Shown one piece after another: positions 33,110-44,583 of a stretch of 64,000 bases of DNA. The notes below the pieces were generated by a model, which was not told where the DNA came from, ran no database searches, and saw only the letters and a list, made by a program, of their open reading frames with translations. This DNA is from Zizania palustris. Its lineage: Eukaryota > Streptophyta > Magnoliopsida > Poales > Poaceae. The position numbers were made by a program, and so were the translations under genes. Each line of letters opens with the position of its first letter. Within the stretch, counting starts at the first letter, position 1. The stretch spans positions 81,068,989-81,132,988 of the forward strand of contig JAAALK010000082.1 of the NCBI GenBank assembly GCA_019279435.1, written 5' to 3'.

Positions 33110-33562
33110 CTACTCGTTATCAGAGGCAGTCTCGGTGCTCTTCGATCCACGAGAGTCTAGGGGAATGCTGGGCTCCATGAAGTTTTCTATCATGGGCTCT
33201 GAAGCATTGACTGACCCTAGAGAAGCGGCACTAGAGGAGGAAGGACTGAAGGGCATCAACGGTGGGATGATCCGCTTAGTTCGGGGGGAAGGCTTTCTAA
33301 TAGCCTTCTTCATGTGGGGAGGCAGCGGCGCCAACTCTCCGATGTCCTTCTTGAACTCCTGGATCTTACGCGGGAGCTCGGTGTTCTCGGCGACACTCTG
33401 TTGTAGCTCAACGACCTTACGCTGCAGTTCTCTGTTCTCCCGAATCAAGTTGTTCGCCGTGTGATGATAGAAGTTGATAGTATCATGCTGCTCGTCGGCG
33501 TCAAGCACGGCATCGGTGTGAAGGTGATCCATGGCCTGAAGAAGACGAGTGCTCCTGGACAT
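33110..33562 (-). CDS. G leader ORF: predicted coiled-coil protein
   Basis: Minus-strand ORF starting MSRSTRLLQAMDHLHTD and ending SDNE, about 150 codons and uninterrupted. The middle has a heptad-like run (NNLIRENRELQRKVVELQQS) typical of a coiled coil, then a Pro/Ser-rich tail (MPFSPSSSSAASLGS). It lies 5' of gag in G with ~210 non-coding bases between; the acceptor-like site before gag suggests the two may be joined by splicing. Element A inserted six bases before this ATG (A begins at 33569), adding an artificial upstream extension to the frame. Function unknown. Confidence 0.6.
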   Translation of the reverse strand: MSRSTRLLQAMDHLHTDAVLDADEQHDTINFYHHTANNLIRENRELQRKVVELQQSVAENTELPRKIQEFKKDIGELAPLPPHMKKAIRKPSPRTKRIIPPLMPFSPSSSSAASLGSVNASEPMIENFMEPSIPLDSRGSKSTETASDNE

Positions 33563-33568
33563 GGCGGT

Positions 33569-34930
33569 TGTTGATAGCAAAAAATGGCATTAATGGTCGA
33601 AATTATCAAATGTCATTTTTTGGTAATTTGGGCCGAAAATATGTCTTCCCTAGCACAGGCCGGTCTGACCAGAAATGGTAGGCTGGTTCGACCGGCCATG
33701 CAGGCCTCGGTCCAACAAGCCATGTAGGCCTCAGTTTGACCGACCATGCAGGCATCGGTCAAACCGGCCCAATGCGTCCAATCATACTGGCCCAGTCCGA
33801 AGGGTAGAGATAAGAACTAGATTTCGGTTTGATTTTATCTCTAAGCAAAATCCTAGCTAATTTAGTCGAATCCTACTTGATGAAGGCGCCAGGGAGTCCA
33901 AGTCCAGCCCCTATAAATATAGGGGTGAGGCCAATTCATAACCCCTCAACAGATCAATACTTGAAAACCCTAGTTTTGAATCGTACGTGTACTTTTCATC
34001 TACTTTACGCATTAGTTCAGTCCATCTTCATGGGTTTGCGCTAAAATCCCTCCATGTATCATTTCTTAACCATGGTAAGCCTTGTTGATTCGCCTGTGAA
34101 TCACCTGTTTAATCCACGTAACGGATTTTTATCGGCTTTATCATTTTTATCGGTTTTTTTTGACTACTCTTGGGAATTTGGTCTCTAGGCCAAATTGCAT
34201 TTGATCTCTTACTGTTTTGGAGAGGAATCATCTTCAAGATCATCGCCAAGATGTTTGGGGATGGTTGATATTCATCTACATGGTCGCCGTAGCCTTTAGG
34301 TGATCAAATCAGAGCCAGTAGGTATGACCAGGCATTGCCGTGCCGAGCCATCACGCTATTGTCGGCACGGTCTTCGTAGACCCTCGCACTGTGCGCGCCG
34401 AGGCTGCACGCCCGAAGTCATCCTTCGGTCTAACTGAGGGGTCTTCACCGTTCCAACCGGACCCCTCTGTGGCAATCTGCTTCATGCCGGAGTAGCGTTC
34501 ACATTGGACTCCTTCGCGCTAGTCTATGGAGGACTCTGTGCATACCCTCGGTCTGACCGGAGGGCCATTCCTGGTCTGACAACCTGAAACCAAAGCCCCT
34601 TCGGGGTACTTCGAATTAATCTGCACCGAACGCCGAAGGGTGCCCCCTTCGGCGATACTTCGCATCGCCGGTCTGACCGAGGGTGTACCTCTAGTCCGAT
34701 TGGCCATTTATTGCAGATTGGAATCGGCCTCGGCTTAGCCGATTTAGGTATTTATTTTCTATAACACTTCGTCTAGTTGAACTTTAATTCTTAATATTTG
34801 TTTGATTACTTGGCGACTCCATTTTCCCCTTACCACTGATTTAGGGTTGTCAGAACGCGACGTCAACGTCTTGCGATGTTTTTGGATCATCGAACCGGCC
34901 CAAGTGCGGGGTCACGTTTTCGTATCAACA
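33569..34930 (+). repeat. 5' LTR of element A
   Basis: 1362 bp with an 8-bp perfect inverted end. TATA box CTATAAATATAGGGG at about 33911-33925. Followed by CACTTTTTGTGACTCCACTA, which looks like the GACTCC-type primer site of some plant gypsy elements. Confidence 0.82.
33655..33780 (+). repeat. Short tandem repeats in the U3 of the A LTR
   Basis: Three to four diverged ~36-bp units built on CGGTC.GACC and GGCCATGCAGGCCTCGGTC. They lie ~150 bases upstream of the TATA box, where enhancer repeats of LTR promoters are often found. Related GGTCTGACC motifs recur further on at 34550-34700. Confidence 0.7.
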
Positions 34931-35067
34931 CACTTTTTGTGACTCCACTAGGGAAAAATGCCAACATGACGAGCACATCTACATCGGCTGCGAGTACACC
35001 TACAATGACTACTACTAAACGCTGTTGAGTACAATGGGGGCACGCGGAAATAGACAACCGGAACATC
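34931..35067 (+). other. Primer site and leader of element A
   Basis: TTTTTGTGACTCCACTAGGG (34934-34953) beside the LTR, then a leader with no coding signal up to the first gag ATG. Confidence 0.55.
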
Positions 35068-36694
35068 ATGACACCCACTCTTGCAGATATCCCCGAAGAT
35101 GGTCGGGCGGAGAAGGAGTCAAGGATGAAAGAACTCCAAGATCTCATGCTCAGGAGTTACGTCAAGACGCGCGCGGTCTTCATCAAGCGTGACGTCAACA
35201 TCCCCGACCTCGCCTGGACTCAGGTAACGCTAGTGTTGCCTCCTTTATCTTCCTTAGAGATTGAGAAAAATATAGCCACAGCTGTAGATCAAGCCGTTAG
35301 CACTTTGCTAGCTAACCGTCTAGATTCGGCAGTCAGCTCTCAAGTAGAGGCAATGTTTAGAAGGTTCGGCTTTACCGAGGCCATTCCTCCAACTCCAATC
35401 GCTAGCGTACCCGAGTAAATCATATTTATAGCAGAACTGATGGTAGTACAGGCAAAACCATCGTGTCTTCGGCCTCGACATCTGCGGCCAAGACAAGTCG
35501 CTACAATCATGGCCAAGTTAGCCCTTCTTATTATGCACCGCCTCCACGTACGCCTACGCTAGCATTTCCCGCGCTACCTGCGCCGCACGCTCCTACGCAC
35601 CGGCATAGACCCGAGCACGTCATCTACCATGAGCCAGCACGAGAGGAGTAGCCCTATGACCGACACGTTGACATACCACCATGTGTCGTGCCCCCGCATG
35701 AGAGACGCGCACAGGTAGGAGGCCAGGACAACATTGAGGAGTGGATCCATTCGTTGTTTAGGGATGAGGCTAGGATTTACCGAAAGGCGTACAATGATCA
35801 CTTCGATACCATAACCTAGCCTTGTGGATATAGAGTCCCTGAATTCACCAAGTTCGATGGTGAGGGTAACAAGACCACATAAGAGCATGTTAGCCAATTC
35901 TTAGCACAGTGTGGAGAGGCTAGTGGGGCGGACTCGTTAAAACTTAGATTGTTTTCTCTTTCACTATCCGGCACCACTTTCACTTTGTTTTCGGTGCTGC
36001 CGCCGAACTTCGTCTAGACATGGGCCCAATTAGAACAAAGGTTCCATGACTATTTTTATACAGGAGAGACAGAACTTAGGCTTTCACACTTGACCTCCGT
36101 CAAACAGAAACCTAGCGAGGGTGTCGCTGAGTACGTCAAGCGCTTTAGATACACCTAGTACCAATGTTTTAGTCTCAATATCTCAGAAAGAGATTTGGCA
36201 CATCTAGCTTTTAACGGATTGCGTTCTAAAATTAAAGAGAGGTTAGACAACCAAAACTTTTTAGAGGTCAGCCAAGTCCTGCACCAGGCTCTTGTCCAAG
36301 AAGGCCGAGCCAAGGATAAAAAATTCACTAAAACGTTTAACAAACCTAGAGCTGAAGTTCACATCATGGAGCACTCCGACGAAGAAGAGTCGGGGAAGAG
36401 GATGATTCGGCCAATATGTATGCGGCCGAATGGGCGTGCAACACTAAGAACAAACCTGTCACTTGTTCCGAGCTACGACCGTCTCCCACTAAGAGTTGGC
36501 CCAATGAGGTTAAGTACTCTTTTGATGTGACTAAATGTGATGAAATATTTGATTTCCTCTTGAAGAGCCACCTTCTCAGATTGCCCAAGGGCCAAGTCAT
36601 CCCGACCGCCGACAAACGAAAGAAACGCCCCTACTGTAAGTGGCATGATTCACATTCTCATTATAGTAACGATTGCAATGTTTTCCGTCGGTAG
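35068..36694 (+). pseudogene. Element A gag
   Basis: Opens with MTPTLADIPEDGRAEKESRM at 35068, with LANRLDSAVSSQVEAMFRRF, a Pro/His-rich linker (35463-35651), then the capsid core: RVPEFTKFDGEGNKT, HVSQFLAQCGEASG, LSLSGTTFTLFSVLPPNF, RFHDYFYTGETELRLSHLT, VAEYVKRFRYT and LAHLAFNGLRSKIKERL (Retrotrans_gag type). A nucleocapsid-like YCKWHDSHSHYSNDCNVFRR closes it (about 36628-36692). Several TAG codons interrupt the capsid part (near 35815, 35880, 36016, 36157), mostly where Gln or Trp is expected, plus frame changes between pieces. Confidence 0.88.
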
Positions 36695-36721
36695 GTTCAA
36701 TCGGCCATAGAGGAAGGATGA

Positions 36722-37093
36722 TTGAAAATAGATTTCGGTCCGAAGATGAAGATATACAAAGACCCCTTTCCCATGAACACCATAGACCTCGATGAGAAGA
36801 AGTTGTTGATTCGGCCAGAGCAGGTCGAGTCATCTAAGGGGAAAGCGGTAGTTATTGGGCAACCTCGCAAACGTACACTTGTACCAAATAACCCTAAAGT
36901 AGGAGTGTGGAAAAAGAACATCGACGCGTCATCTTTCATTAAGACTCATAAGAAGCCAAGGGTAACATACCAGATGTTGTTGAATAAACACCAAAAGAGG
37001 GCCGAGAAAACAGACAGCCGGCCAAAAATGCTAAAACAACCGAAGGGCCCGAGACAGCAACACCCTTCTAAGGGTGGATTCAGACCCAGATAG
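36722..37093 (+). CDS. Element A gag-protease linker, open segment
   Basis: A 123-codon open stretch starting KIDFGPKMKIYKDPFPMNTI, rich in Lys/Arg/Pro (basic, for example KPRVTYQMLLNKHQKRAEK). It continues the A polyprotein after the nucleocapsid-like motif with one stop between (TGA at 36719-36721). No known catalytic motif. It is probably part of the original polyprotein rather than a separate gene. Confidence 0.5.
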   Translation: MKIDFGPKMKIYKDPFPMNTIDLDEKKLLIRPEQVESSKGKAVVIGQPRKRTLVPNNPKVGVWKKNIDASSFIKTHKKPRVTYQMLLNKHQKRAEKTDSRPKMLKQPKGPRQQHPSKGGFRPR

Positions 37094-37345
37094 CCAAACC
37101 CCCCGAGGAATGAGTTCGGACCCCAATTGCCAAACCCTCTGAAGGGTGAGTTCGTACCCTAATGGCCGAACCCACCTCTGCTTTGGCAAACCACTTGAGG
37201 AATGAGTTCAGACCCCAACTGTAGAACCCTTCGAAGGGTGATTTCGGACCCCAATGGCCGAACCCACCTCTGCTCTAGGTGAAACCCCAGGGAGGAGAGC
37301 TTGCCCCGGAGTGGCCGAACCCGCCTCCGCTCTAGTGAACCCCCC
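37085..37345 (+). repeat. Coding minisatellite in the A linker
   Basis: Repeats of 60-130 bases built on ATGGCCGAACCCACCTCTGC, GAAGGGTGA.TTCGGACCCC and CCGAGGAATGAGTTCGGACC. They would encode Pro/Asn-rich units (PNPP..) but contain stops. They lie between gag and protease. Confidence 0.75.
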
Positions 37346-38223
37346 GGAGACAGGGCTCAGCCCGCAATGGCCGAACAAACCTATGGCCTGGTGGGACCCT
37401 TAGCTGATATGGTCCGAAGTACCTTTGACGTGGCCGAACCCCCCTTCGAGCAACGGGTTCGTCCCTTAGTGGGAGAAGCCACTGGAAACTCCGATGTCAC
37501 TGCCGTACTACTAGACGGGGTCCCCGTGGGTCCCGAATTACACTTCGCTGCTGGAGTACCCTTTGTAGTATAGTGTTGCCCTCTTTGTTCTTTCGAACCA
37601 CTATGTTTGGCAGGGATAGATGGATGCAGCAAAGGGGAGCATTTTCCACAGGCTGTCAGTGGTAACACCGAGTCGACTTGCGTAGAATGAAGCAAAAGAA
37701 GACGGGTGCGAAGGGGTGATAGAGAGGGAGCCCGAAGCTATCACCATCAAGGTGGGGTCTTAGGAGGTCCCAATCCCGAAGGCCCTCTCACTGAAGTGTG
37801 ACGAAGGTAAGCCCCCAGGTCCAGCCGAAGCTATCCCCGGGGCCCAGTATGGTCCGATTGGCCCTCGCTGGTTCAACCGACAAGGTTCAGGGGAATAATT
37901 ACACCAAGCACAAACATTCCGAGGCCGACCAGGGTAGTTCCCGTTTGGCCAAAAATCATAGGAGCAAGTTGGTGGCACCTAGTACTAAGCTGCAACCATT
38001 GTGGGCACCTCTAGGTATGCCCAAATCACAGAAGAGGCACCTACAACATATGCGGTCATAGGAGATGCGCGAGAAGAAGGCCGAGGATGAGAAAGACGCC
38101 ATCTTCGAGGAAATCCGCCCTTGACTAGTCATTAAGCAAGTATGGAAACCCAAGCTGGTTGAGGCAAACAACCCGGCTCCTGTTTCAAGCGACGACGATG
38201 ATGGCATACTCGATGACGACTAC
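37346..38223 (+). other. Decayed linker of element A
   Basis: Alternating short open frames with Pro/Gly/Lys bias (for example 37301-37573, 37798-38061), ending with an acidic VSSDDDDGILDDDYMP-like stretch just before the protease. No motif known to me; it reads as broken polyprotein linker. Confidence 0.45.
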
Positions 38224-38475
38224 ATGCCCGTGTTCGAGGGGCCCACACCTCAAGCGATGGACATAAACATCATCCTACTTCCCTCCGAGTTCGCACTACC
38301 ACGAGACGAGGTTGAGGTCACTCAGTTGAGCCTCGGTCCACGAGATGCTATTTTCAAGAAACTCGAGGATACAGCTCATCACTTGAAACCTCTCTACGTC
38401 AAGGGGCACATTGATGAAAAGTCGATCTCTAGGATGCTTGTTGATGGTGGCACCACTGTCAACTTGATTTCATAC
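38224..38475 (+). pseudogene. Element A protease, N-terminal half
   Basis: Reads PVFEGPTPQAMDINIILLP, LSLGPRDAIFKKLEDTAHHL, LKPLYVKGHIDEKSISRM and the aspartic protease active site LVDGGTTVNLISY (Asp-Gly-Gly). The frame is cut at 38475 by element F. The CATAC at 38471-38475 is repeated after F at 46992-46996, where the protease continues. Confidence 0.88.
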
Positions 38476-40900
38476 TGTAGGATCAGAATGGCGACTAGAG
38501 GGAGGTGAATAGGCGCCTTGACAAATTCCTGAGAATATGATAGCCTTTTCAAATCACCCAATGCACCTCTAAATGAATAAGCGGATGAAGATATAGTAAA
38601 GACTCCGATAAAAATAGATGCTATCACCCTCCTATCTAATATTATGTCAAATGATAGATTGAGAGATCAGCAGCACTGAATTTGCACACATGGTGAAAAG
38701 CATCATGACAACACATGATCGACAAGTTGGGAAAGAAAAATAAGAGAGAAAAATATTTCTAGATTCAACTTTGAGCCTTCAAGATTTTCAGGAAATAACC
38801 ACCTTCTAGAATTTTTATAGCATATAGATGAGCCAAAAACAATATGTAGCTCTGTTCAGAACCTTTTGCAAACATCAAACATGGAACCCTTGTAACGTGG
38901 ACAACGAGAGTTATGTAGAACTCAGGTCAAAAAACAGAACCAAAAATGATCAAAAATTGCCTCAAAGATTGAATCTAGACTGAAAACAAAACACAACTTG
39001 GCAGAAATCAGCAATTTTCATAACTTTTTATGCACTTTGTTGGACAGGAAAATATATACAGCAGTGGTCGAAACCTTCTGAAAATTTCGAACATGAAACC
39101 CTTGAAACTTGGAAAACAAAAGTTATTTAGAACTCAGGTCTAAGAAAACTACCAAAATAGATCAATACTCGCCTCAAATATTGAATCCAGACTGAAGACA
39201 ACTCAATCAGCAGAAATCATGTTTCCAGAATTGTTTAGCCACATTTTTAGACAGAAAACTATATTAAGAAATGGTCAAAAACTCTTGAAAATTTTCAAAG
39301 TGGAACCCTCAAGCCTTGATATTCAAAGACTATGAAGAACGTGGATCCAAAAATGGTACCAAAACAGATCAAACATTTCTTCAAAGATTGAATCCAGACT
39401 GGAAATAGAACACTACTCAGCAGAAATTACAAGTGTTCAGAATCATTTAGGTACTTTGTTGGGCAGAAAAATACATGCAGAAGTGATCAAAAACTTTTGA
39501 GAACTTCACAAATGGAACCATGGAAACTTGAACATCAAAAGCTATGAAGAACTCGGATCCAAAATCAGCACAAAAACTGCTCAAAAATCATATTCATAAG
39601 TGATCACACAAGAAAACTAATCTGGTACCAGAACTATCTGCAGGAACAAAATAAAATGGTAGAAAGGGTTAATTCTCAATTTCTGCAAAAAGGGTTATGG
39701 AATATCTTTGAATCCCTTCAACCATGATATTACTCAAGAAACAATCCAAGAATCAATCAAAATGCTAATGAATACTTGAAGCAACAATTCATCAAACATG
39801 TAGAGGGCTACACAAACACAACCATTTTAGAGAGTTAAATTCCAGAACTATGATGCCTTTTTTGATCAGCAAAAGAATTAAGAAGGAATCACAGAAATCA
39901 CTTTCAACTTTCAAAAATGGATCATTCAAATCATCCTCAACAAAAGATGTATAAACATAAATATCAACTTTTGCTCTAGATTTACCATAAATCGCATCAC
40001 AAAATCGATCACAGCCATAGAAATTACCTGCGCTGGGAGGCTGATTTCCTTGGCTACATAGTTTTAGGATTGTGAACAGTGTCGCCTAATTTTGATTCGA
40101 AGTAGCAAGAACAGCCAAATGTGTATAAAATTGATATTTGGTTCAGCCAAAAGATAGCTAAAAAATCTCCCAATTGCACATGGATATGGTCCCCTATTTA
40201 TAGGCCAACCACGGGGGTATTTTCTAAAAAGAACCCTCTAGAATTGAAAATTACACAAAAGTCCTATTCCTTGTAATATATTTTCAGAATTAGAAAATTT
40301 TGAAAAATATACCAAAGGAGTACACTAACTCTAGACTCACCACCTTTTATTAAACATTGACTCAAAGTAAAAAGACTCCAAAATATTAAAATTAACAAAA
40401 CTAGATATGCGACGGTTTTCAGCAAAAACCGACAAACCCTCTCAACCCTTCGACTCGTGACACCGCTTCACGACTCCGAGCGCCAGCAAGCCACTTCCGC
40501 TCTCAATCCCCTCGAGCCGCCTAAATGCTTGCCCTGGCCTCCCTCTCGCAAACCCGGTGGTCATGCCGTCACAGTGAGCCGTCCATCCAAGTCTTGCTCG
40601 GTCTCTTCAGCACTCTTGAGATCTTCTCCAACTTCGCCCGACCTCCCTGATCCTCCGGTATCAAGCTCCCCGCTCGACCCTCGATCACCGGCCGTCGACT
40701 ATTGGTCAGTATCTCCTCCTTGCACATATAAGACAAGCCAAAACAAGAACGTGACACACCGCCAACCCGCTTGGCAGCCAAACCTCCATTTCACATCGAA
40801 CCCCTCGATGCACTCAAACTACTCTCAACCACTCAACCGCTCAGACGCTCATCCTTGTCAATCACTCATCATCCAAACCAAAACCACCCTTGGTTTCTCA
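38476..40900 (-). repeat. 3' LTR of F
   Basis: 2425 bp. Plus-strand start TGTAGGATCAGAATGGCGAC, end CCACCCTTGGTTTCTCA. Minus-strand TATA region CCTATAAATAGGGGACC at about 40189-40205. It has loose internal repeats of ~140-200 bp (each with 'AACTTGGA.A.CA.AAGTTAT..AGAACTC.G' type sentences) at 38860-39560. No genes. Confidence 0.93.
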
Positions 40901-40911
40901 ATCTCCCCCTT

Positions 40912-42070
40912 GATGAGTGCATTGACAACCCCAAAGCAAAGACATGATGGGAATTGCAAGTTACACGCACAAGTGACCATAAAAACTCATAAAAGAGCAA
41001 AACATGTCACTTGGTAAAAGATTTCCCCGCTTGGGCAAAAACCTTATGCAAAACAAGGAAAAACATCAAGAGCATGCAAAAGCATCAAAAGCATCTCATC
41101 TCAAACCATGATGAAAACTCCCCCTTAACCAAGCAATCCAAAAGCCAAAGCATCATGTAGACTATTTCTCCCCCTTCGACAATGCAGGCATCAAGGAGAT
41201 AAAAAGATGCAAAGAGGGGAATGAGGGTAAAGCAGAGATGTGAGCTTCTAAAATATGAGCATTTGCAATTACAGTACAAACAAGCATTCGCCTTGAATAT
41301 CATCTAAAAGTACTGTATGAAATTCTCAAATGTATACCATCTAAACAAAAGGCATGAGCAAGCATTTTCAGATTTTAGCAAATAAAAGCATCACTACTCA
41401 GACTAGTATACTAGACATGTCAAGGCATGAGATACAAAAGCTAAACAAGCACACACTAGATAAGCATATCCCACTTCAAGGTGCTTCAGCAAACATGATA
41501 TGCAATGAATTTTAAATTTTCATTTTTGTGCCAGGGGTTATTTGCATGTCAACCTTATGCTAACCGATCATGCTAAGCCTAGGTTGAAACCATCAGAAGC
41601 TTAAAGCAATGGTCTCGGCAAACACTACAATGTCCCAGTTCTTACCAAAGTGCTATGGTAAGCCGTCTAGAACAAAATAGTGCGACAAAGAAAACCCACC
41701 TGAATCTTTTCAATTTTAGCATACAACATCATGAATGTCATTCATTTTCATTTTCATTTTCATTCATTTTCCATTTTAATTTTCACTCATTTTCATTTGG
41801 TTTCATTTTTTATGTAATCAAGTTGCGTATTAGCATCCAAGATAGAAAGGACCTAGCTATCAGGTGTGAAAAAGCTAGCAAACGCACTCAACCCATTCAA
41901 GCTAGTTTCTAGACTAAGCAGTGACCATTTTCAAAATTTCACAAATAAAATCCATGCTCATGACAATTATCAGATGAAGACATGCCAAGTAGTCAATAGT
42001 ATTAAAGACAATAGATCAAAGGCATTACAAAGCATGTACTTGTAAAAGCAATTAAACATATGACAGAAGC
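40912..42070 (-). other. F internal region without coding sequence
   Basis: About 1.15 kb between the last gag codons and the polypurine tract. It contains the simple repeat at 41730 and CAAGTGACATGTTTT-type sequence near the tract that matches element H. No pol motifs, so pol was lost or never present. Confidence 0.7.
41730..41812. repeat. Simple repeat (CATTTT)n in F
   Basis: A run of CATTTT/TCATTTTCAT units in the non-coding part between the F gag region and its 3' LTR. The 85-codon open frame over it is low-complexity (Phe/Ser) and not a gene. Confidence 0.9.
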
Positions 42071-44394
42071 TCATGCAATGCTACACAGCTCCCCCTCAAA
42101 ACATGCTAGTATCTCTTGGATGCTCAATGAGAGAGTGAGATAAATTTGTTTTGGAATCCAGCAGCGCAAAACTCGAGATCCAGGCAAAGTAGTAGACTGA
42201 CCATGCAATTGAGATAAACCATGATAAAAAGTGTGTGGTCTAGCAATAAAGCCTGAACCTGGAAATCGACGAGGTCTCCCAACCTGTCGAGCATCAAAGC
42301 CTCTTACATGTGATCTATCACCATATGAATTATGGTGTACACCACGAGGGGCATAATCGCTCACAAAAACATGTGGGGCCTCATAATAAGGAAAAGAGCG
42401 GAAAGCATACTCATGCAAATCAAGTGCAGAATAATCATGAAAGTCCAAAGCATGAGCATGACATTCATCTTTCATGCGATGATAGCAAAAACCAATCAAA
42501 TGCCCTACACAATGACAATAAGTGCAATGAAAAACTTTCTTAGGTGTAGGTTTATAGGTTTCTGGCGCGAACCTCATAGTTTTTCTTGGTTTTTGCTTGG
42601 AGTCTGTCTTGAATGGTGGAATGATTATCTTTTTGGGTTGGGTAGGATTTTTGGCTTTTTGAGGTGTGTCTAACTAGGCTCTCTCTTTCTCAAGGGTGGT
42701 AGGTAGAGTGAACATAGTTTGGCTTGGGGTATTAGATGAAGTTATCTCATAACTTAACCCAAGTGCTAACCCTACCCTGTCAGCGCACATTTTTGTTTTG
42801 TCCAAAAGCAAATCCATTTTCCCTTTCCCTTCAGTGCATTTGTCTACCATGGAAAGCAGATAATCATTCTCACACTTTAGTTTTTCTACTTGCTCTCTAG
42901 CAAAGCTGAGTTGGTCCTTAAGGGTGATGCAGGTGGGACACACCAGCTGCACATCTTTAGAACACTCAGCACTCTCCAATCTAGCCTTATGTTCATCGAT
43001 ATGCTTGTCTCTCAGACTAACGCTTTCAATCAATAAAGTACAGTTTAAACATTCATCGATGGCACAAGGATTAGACTCCACCACCAAAAGTTGCTTCTGA
43101 ACATTTTAAAGTTTTTCAATGTTTTGAGCATGTATCAGATGCAACTGAACAAGTTCATCCATAACGATAAGACAAGACTCACATTCAGCAATTTCAGACT
43201 CAGACTTCAACAAAGCAAGTTCAATAGAAAGTGATTCAATTTTAAGCTTTAGTTCCTTTCGTTCTTTAGCAGCAAGTTTAAGCTGTCTATCTTGTGAAAT
43301 AATTCCATCATGTAATTCATCATTTTGAACAAGTAATTGGTCATGTGATAGACTAACCTCAGATGAGTTAGGCTCATCGCTGTTGTACTTGTCATTGGTC
43401 ACGAAGCAAAGCCCGTTGAAGTCCTTCGTCTTTTCCTTCTTTTCTTCGCTCTTGTAAAATTCTTCTTCATCAGAACTTGGCTCTTCACTCGAGGTGTTGT
43501 CGATGTCGCTGAGTGTAGCCATGAAAGCTCTAGCCATCCTTTTTGCCACTTTTCCTCTTTTGCCTGTGAAGAAGGATTTTTTGTCTCTTTTATGGTGTTT
43601 GAGTTCATGTTCATTCTTTGAGTTCAGTTTTGGGCAATTTGCTTTAATATGATTAAGATCACCGCACTCAAAACAGCCTCGAAAGCCTCCTCTTCTTTGA
43701 TCTCTTCCATCATTGTAGAACCTAGGGAACTTTTTGACTATAAGAGCAAGCTCTTCATCGTCCAATGTGTCCACTTGTTCCTTTGTGATAGAGACCAATA
43801 AAGATAAGGCAAAACACTCAGAAAAAGCACAACCTATAGACATACTACCTCCAGATGAGGTGCCACTGCCAAGACTGGAAATCAAAGCAATCGAAGGCAA
43901 CAAAGCTTTTCCAGCTCCTAGTCAAGACGCCTTGGCAATCTCGGTGGACTTAAGCTTACTAAAGAGTTCGTCGCAAGTCAAAGTGTCAAAGCTTGCCGAC
44001 TCTTCAATACTGGAGATCTTCACCTCCCATATGCTACGATCAATAGCATAGAGAAGTTTGATCACCCTATCATGGTTAGAGTAAGCCAAAGTCCCAGGGG
44101 CGCGCAAATTACTGACAATCCCATCAAAACGCGCAAACATGGCATCTACCGATTCGCCAGGTCTTGCACGAATATTTGGTATTTTTGATTATATGTGCTC
44201 TGCCTCCTAGCCTTAGTATGGGTAGTGCCCTCATGAAAAGTACTCAAGGTCATCCAGATTTCTCGTGTATTCCGAAGGTGCTGGACCCTATTAAACTCGT
44301 TGCAACTCAGACTGATAAAAAGAATGTTTCTAGCCTTGATATTACATTCATATTGTGCCTTCTCAGTCTCTGAGGTACGGGTGTCAGGTATCAC
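42071..44394 (-). pseudogene. F gag (UBN2-type) with two zinc knuckles
   Basis: Minus strand, in pieces. 44394-44146 has KARNILFISLSCNEFNRVQ and NTREIWMTLSTFHEGT, the copia gag core (UBN2-like). 44140-43922 has MFARFDGIVSNLRAPG and DELFSKLKSTEI. 43903-43106 has ELALIVKKFPRFY, a CCHC knuckle CFECGDLNHIKANCP, a basic and then acidic Ser-rich stretch, and coiled-coil-like KERKELKLKIESLSIELALL. 43087-42674 continues with CPTCITLKDQLSFAREQVEK. 42577-42071 has a second knuckle CTYCHCVGHLIGFC and a His/Tyr/Gly-rich tail. Pieces are separated by single stops or frameshifts. Confidence 0.85.
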
Positions 44395-44569
44395 ATATTA
44401 GGATTCAACAATGTCCCAAATCGCACTTCCTTGGCTCAACAAATAAGCCTCCATGCGCACCTGCTAATAAGCATAATCTCGACCATCAAACATTGGGATC
44501 TTGGTGTTCCTTTCCATGTCGCCAAAACAAGGATCACAAACCGGTTATCGTCAACTGGTGATCTAACCA

Positions 44570-44581
44570 GCTCTGATACCA
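44570..44581 (-). other. Primer-binding site of F (tRNA-iMet type)
   Basis: Minus strand TGGTATCAGAGC, two bases inside the 5' LTR. This is the complement of the 3' end of initiator tRNA-Met, the standard primer of plant copia elements. Confidence 0.93.
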
Positions 44582-44583
44582 AT

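Larger units (their letters stand above)
10650..33568 (-). mobile_element. Element G: Tekay/Del-like chromovirus (Ty3/gypsy), internally deleted
   Basis: Minus-strand element. Its 3' LTR is scattered over 29737-29533, 15080 to about 14061 and 12488-10650 by later insertions H and I. The internal region (33568-29738) holds a coiled-coil leader ORF, gag, protease, integrase and a C-terminal chromodomain-like segment. RT and RNase H are missing between protease and the integrase leader. At 33569 element A interrupts it, so its 5' LTR is beyond the window. Its left edge cuts the K leader after CTCCA (10645-10649). Confidence 0.8.

Noticed and set aside
41655..41912. 85-codon Phe/Ser-rich frame
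   Set aside because: Encoded by a (CATTTT)n simple repeat.
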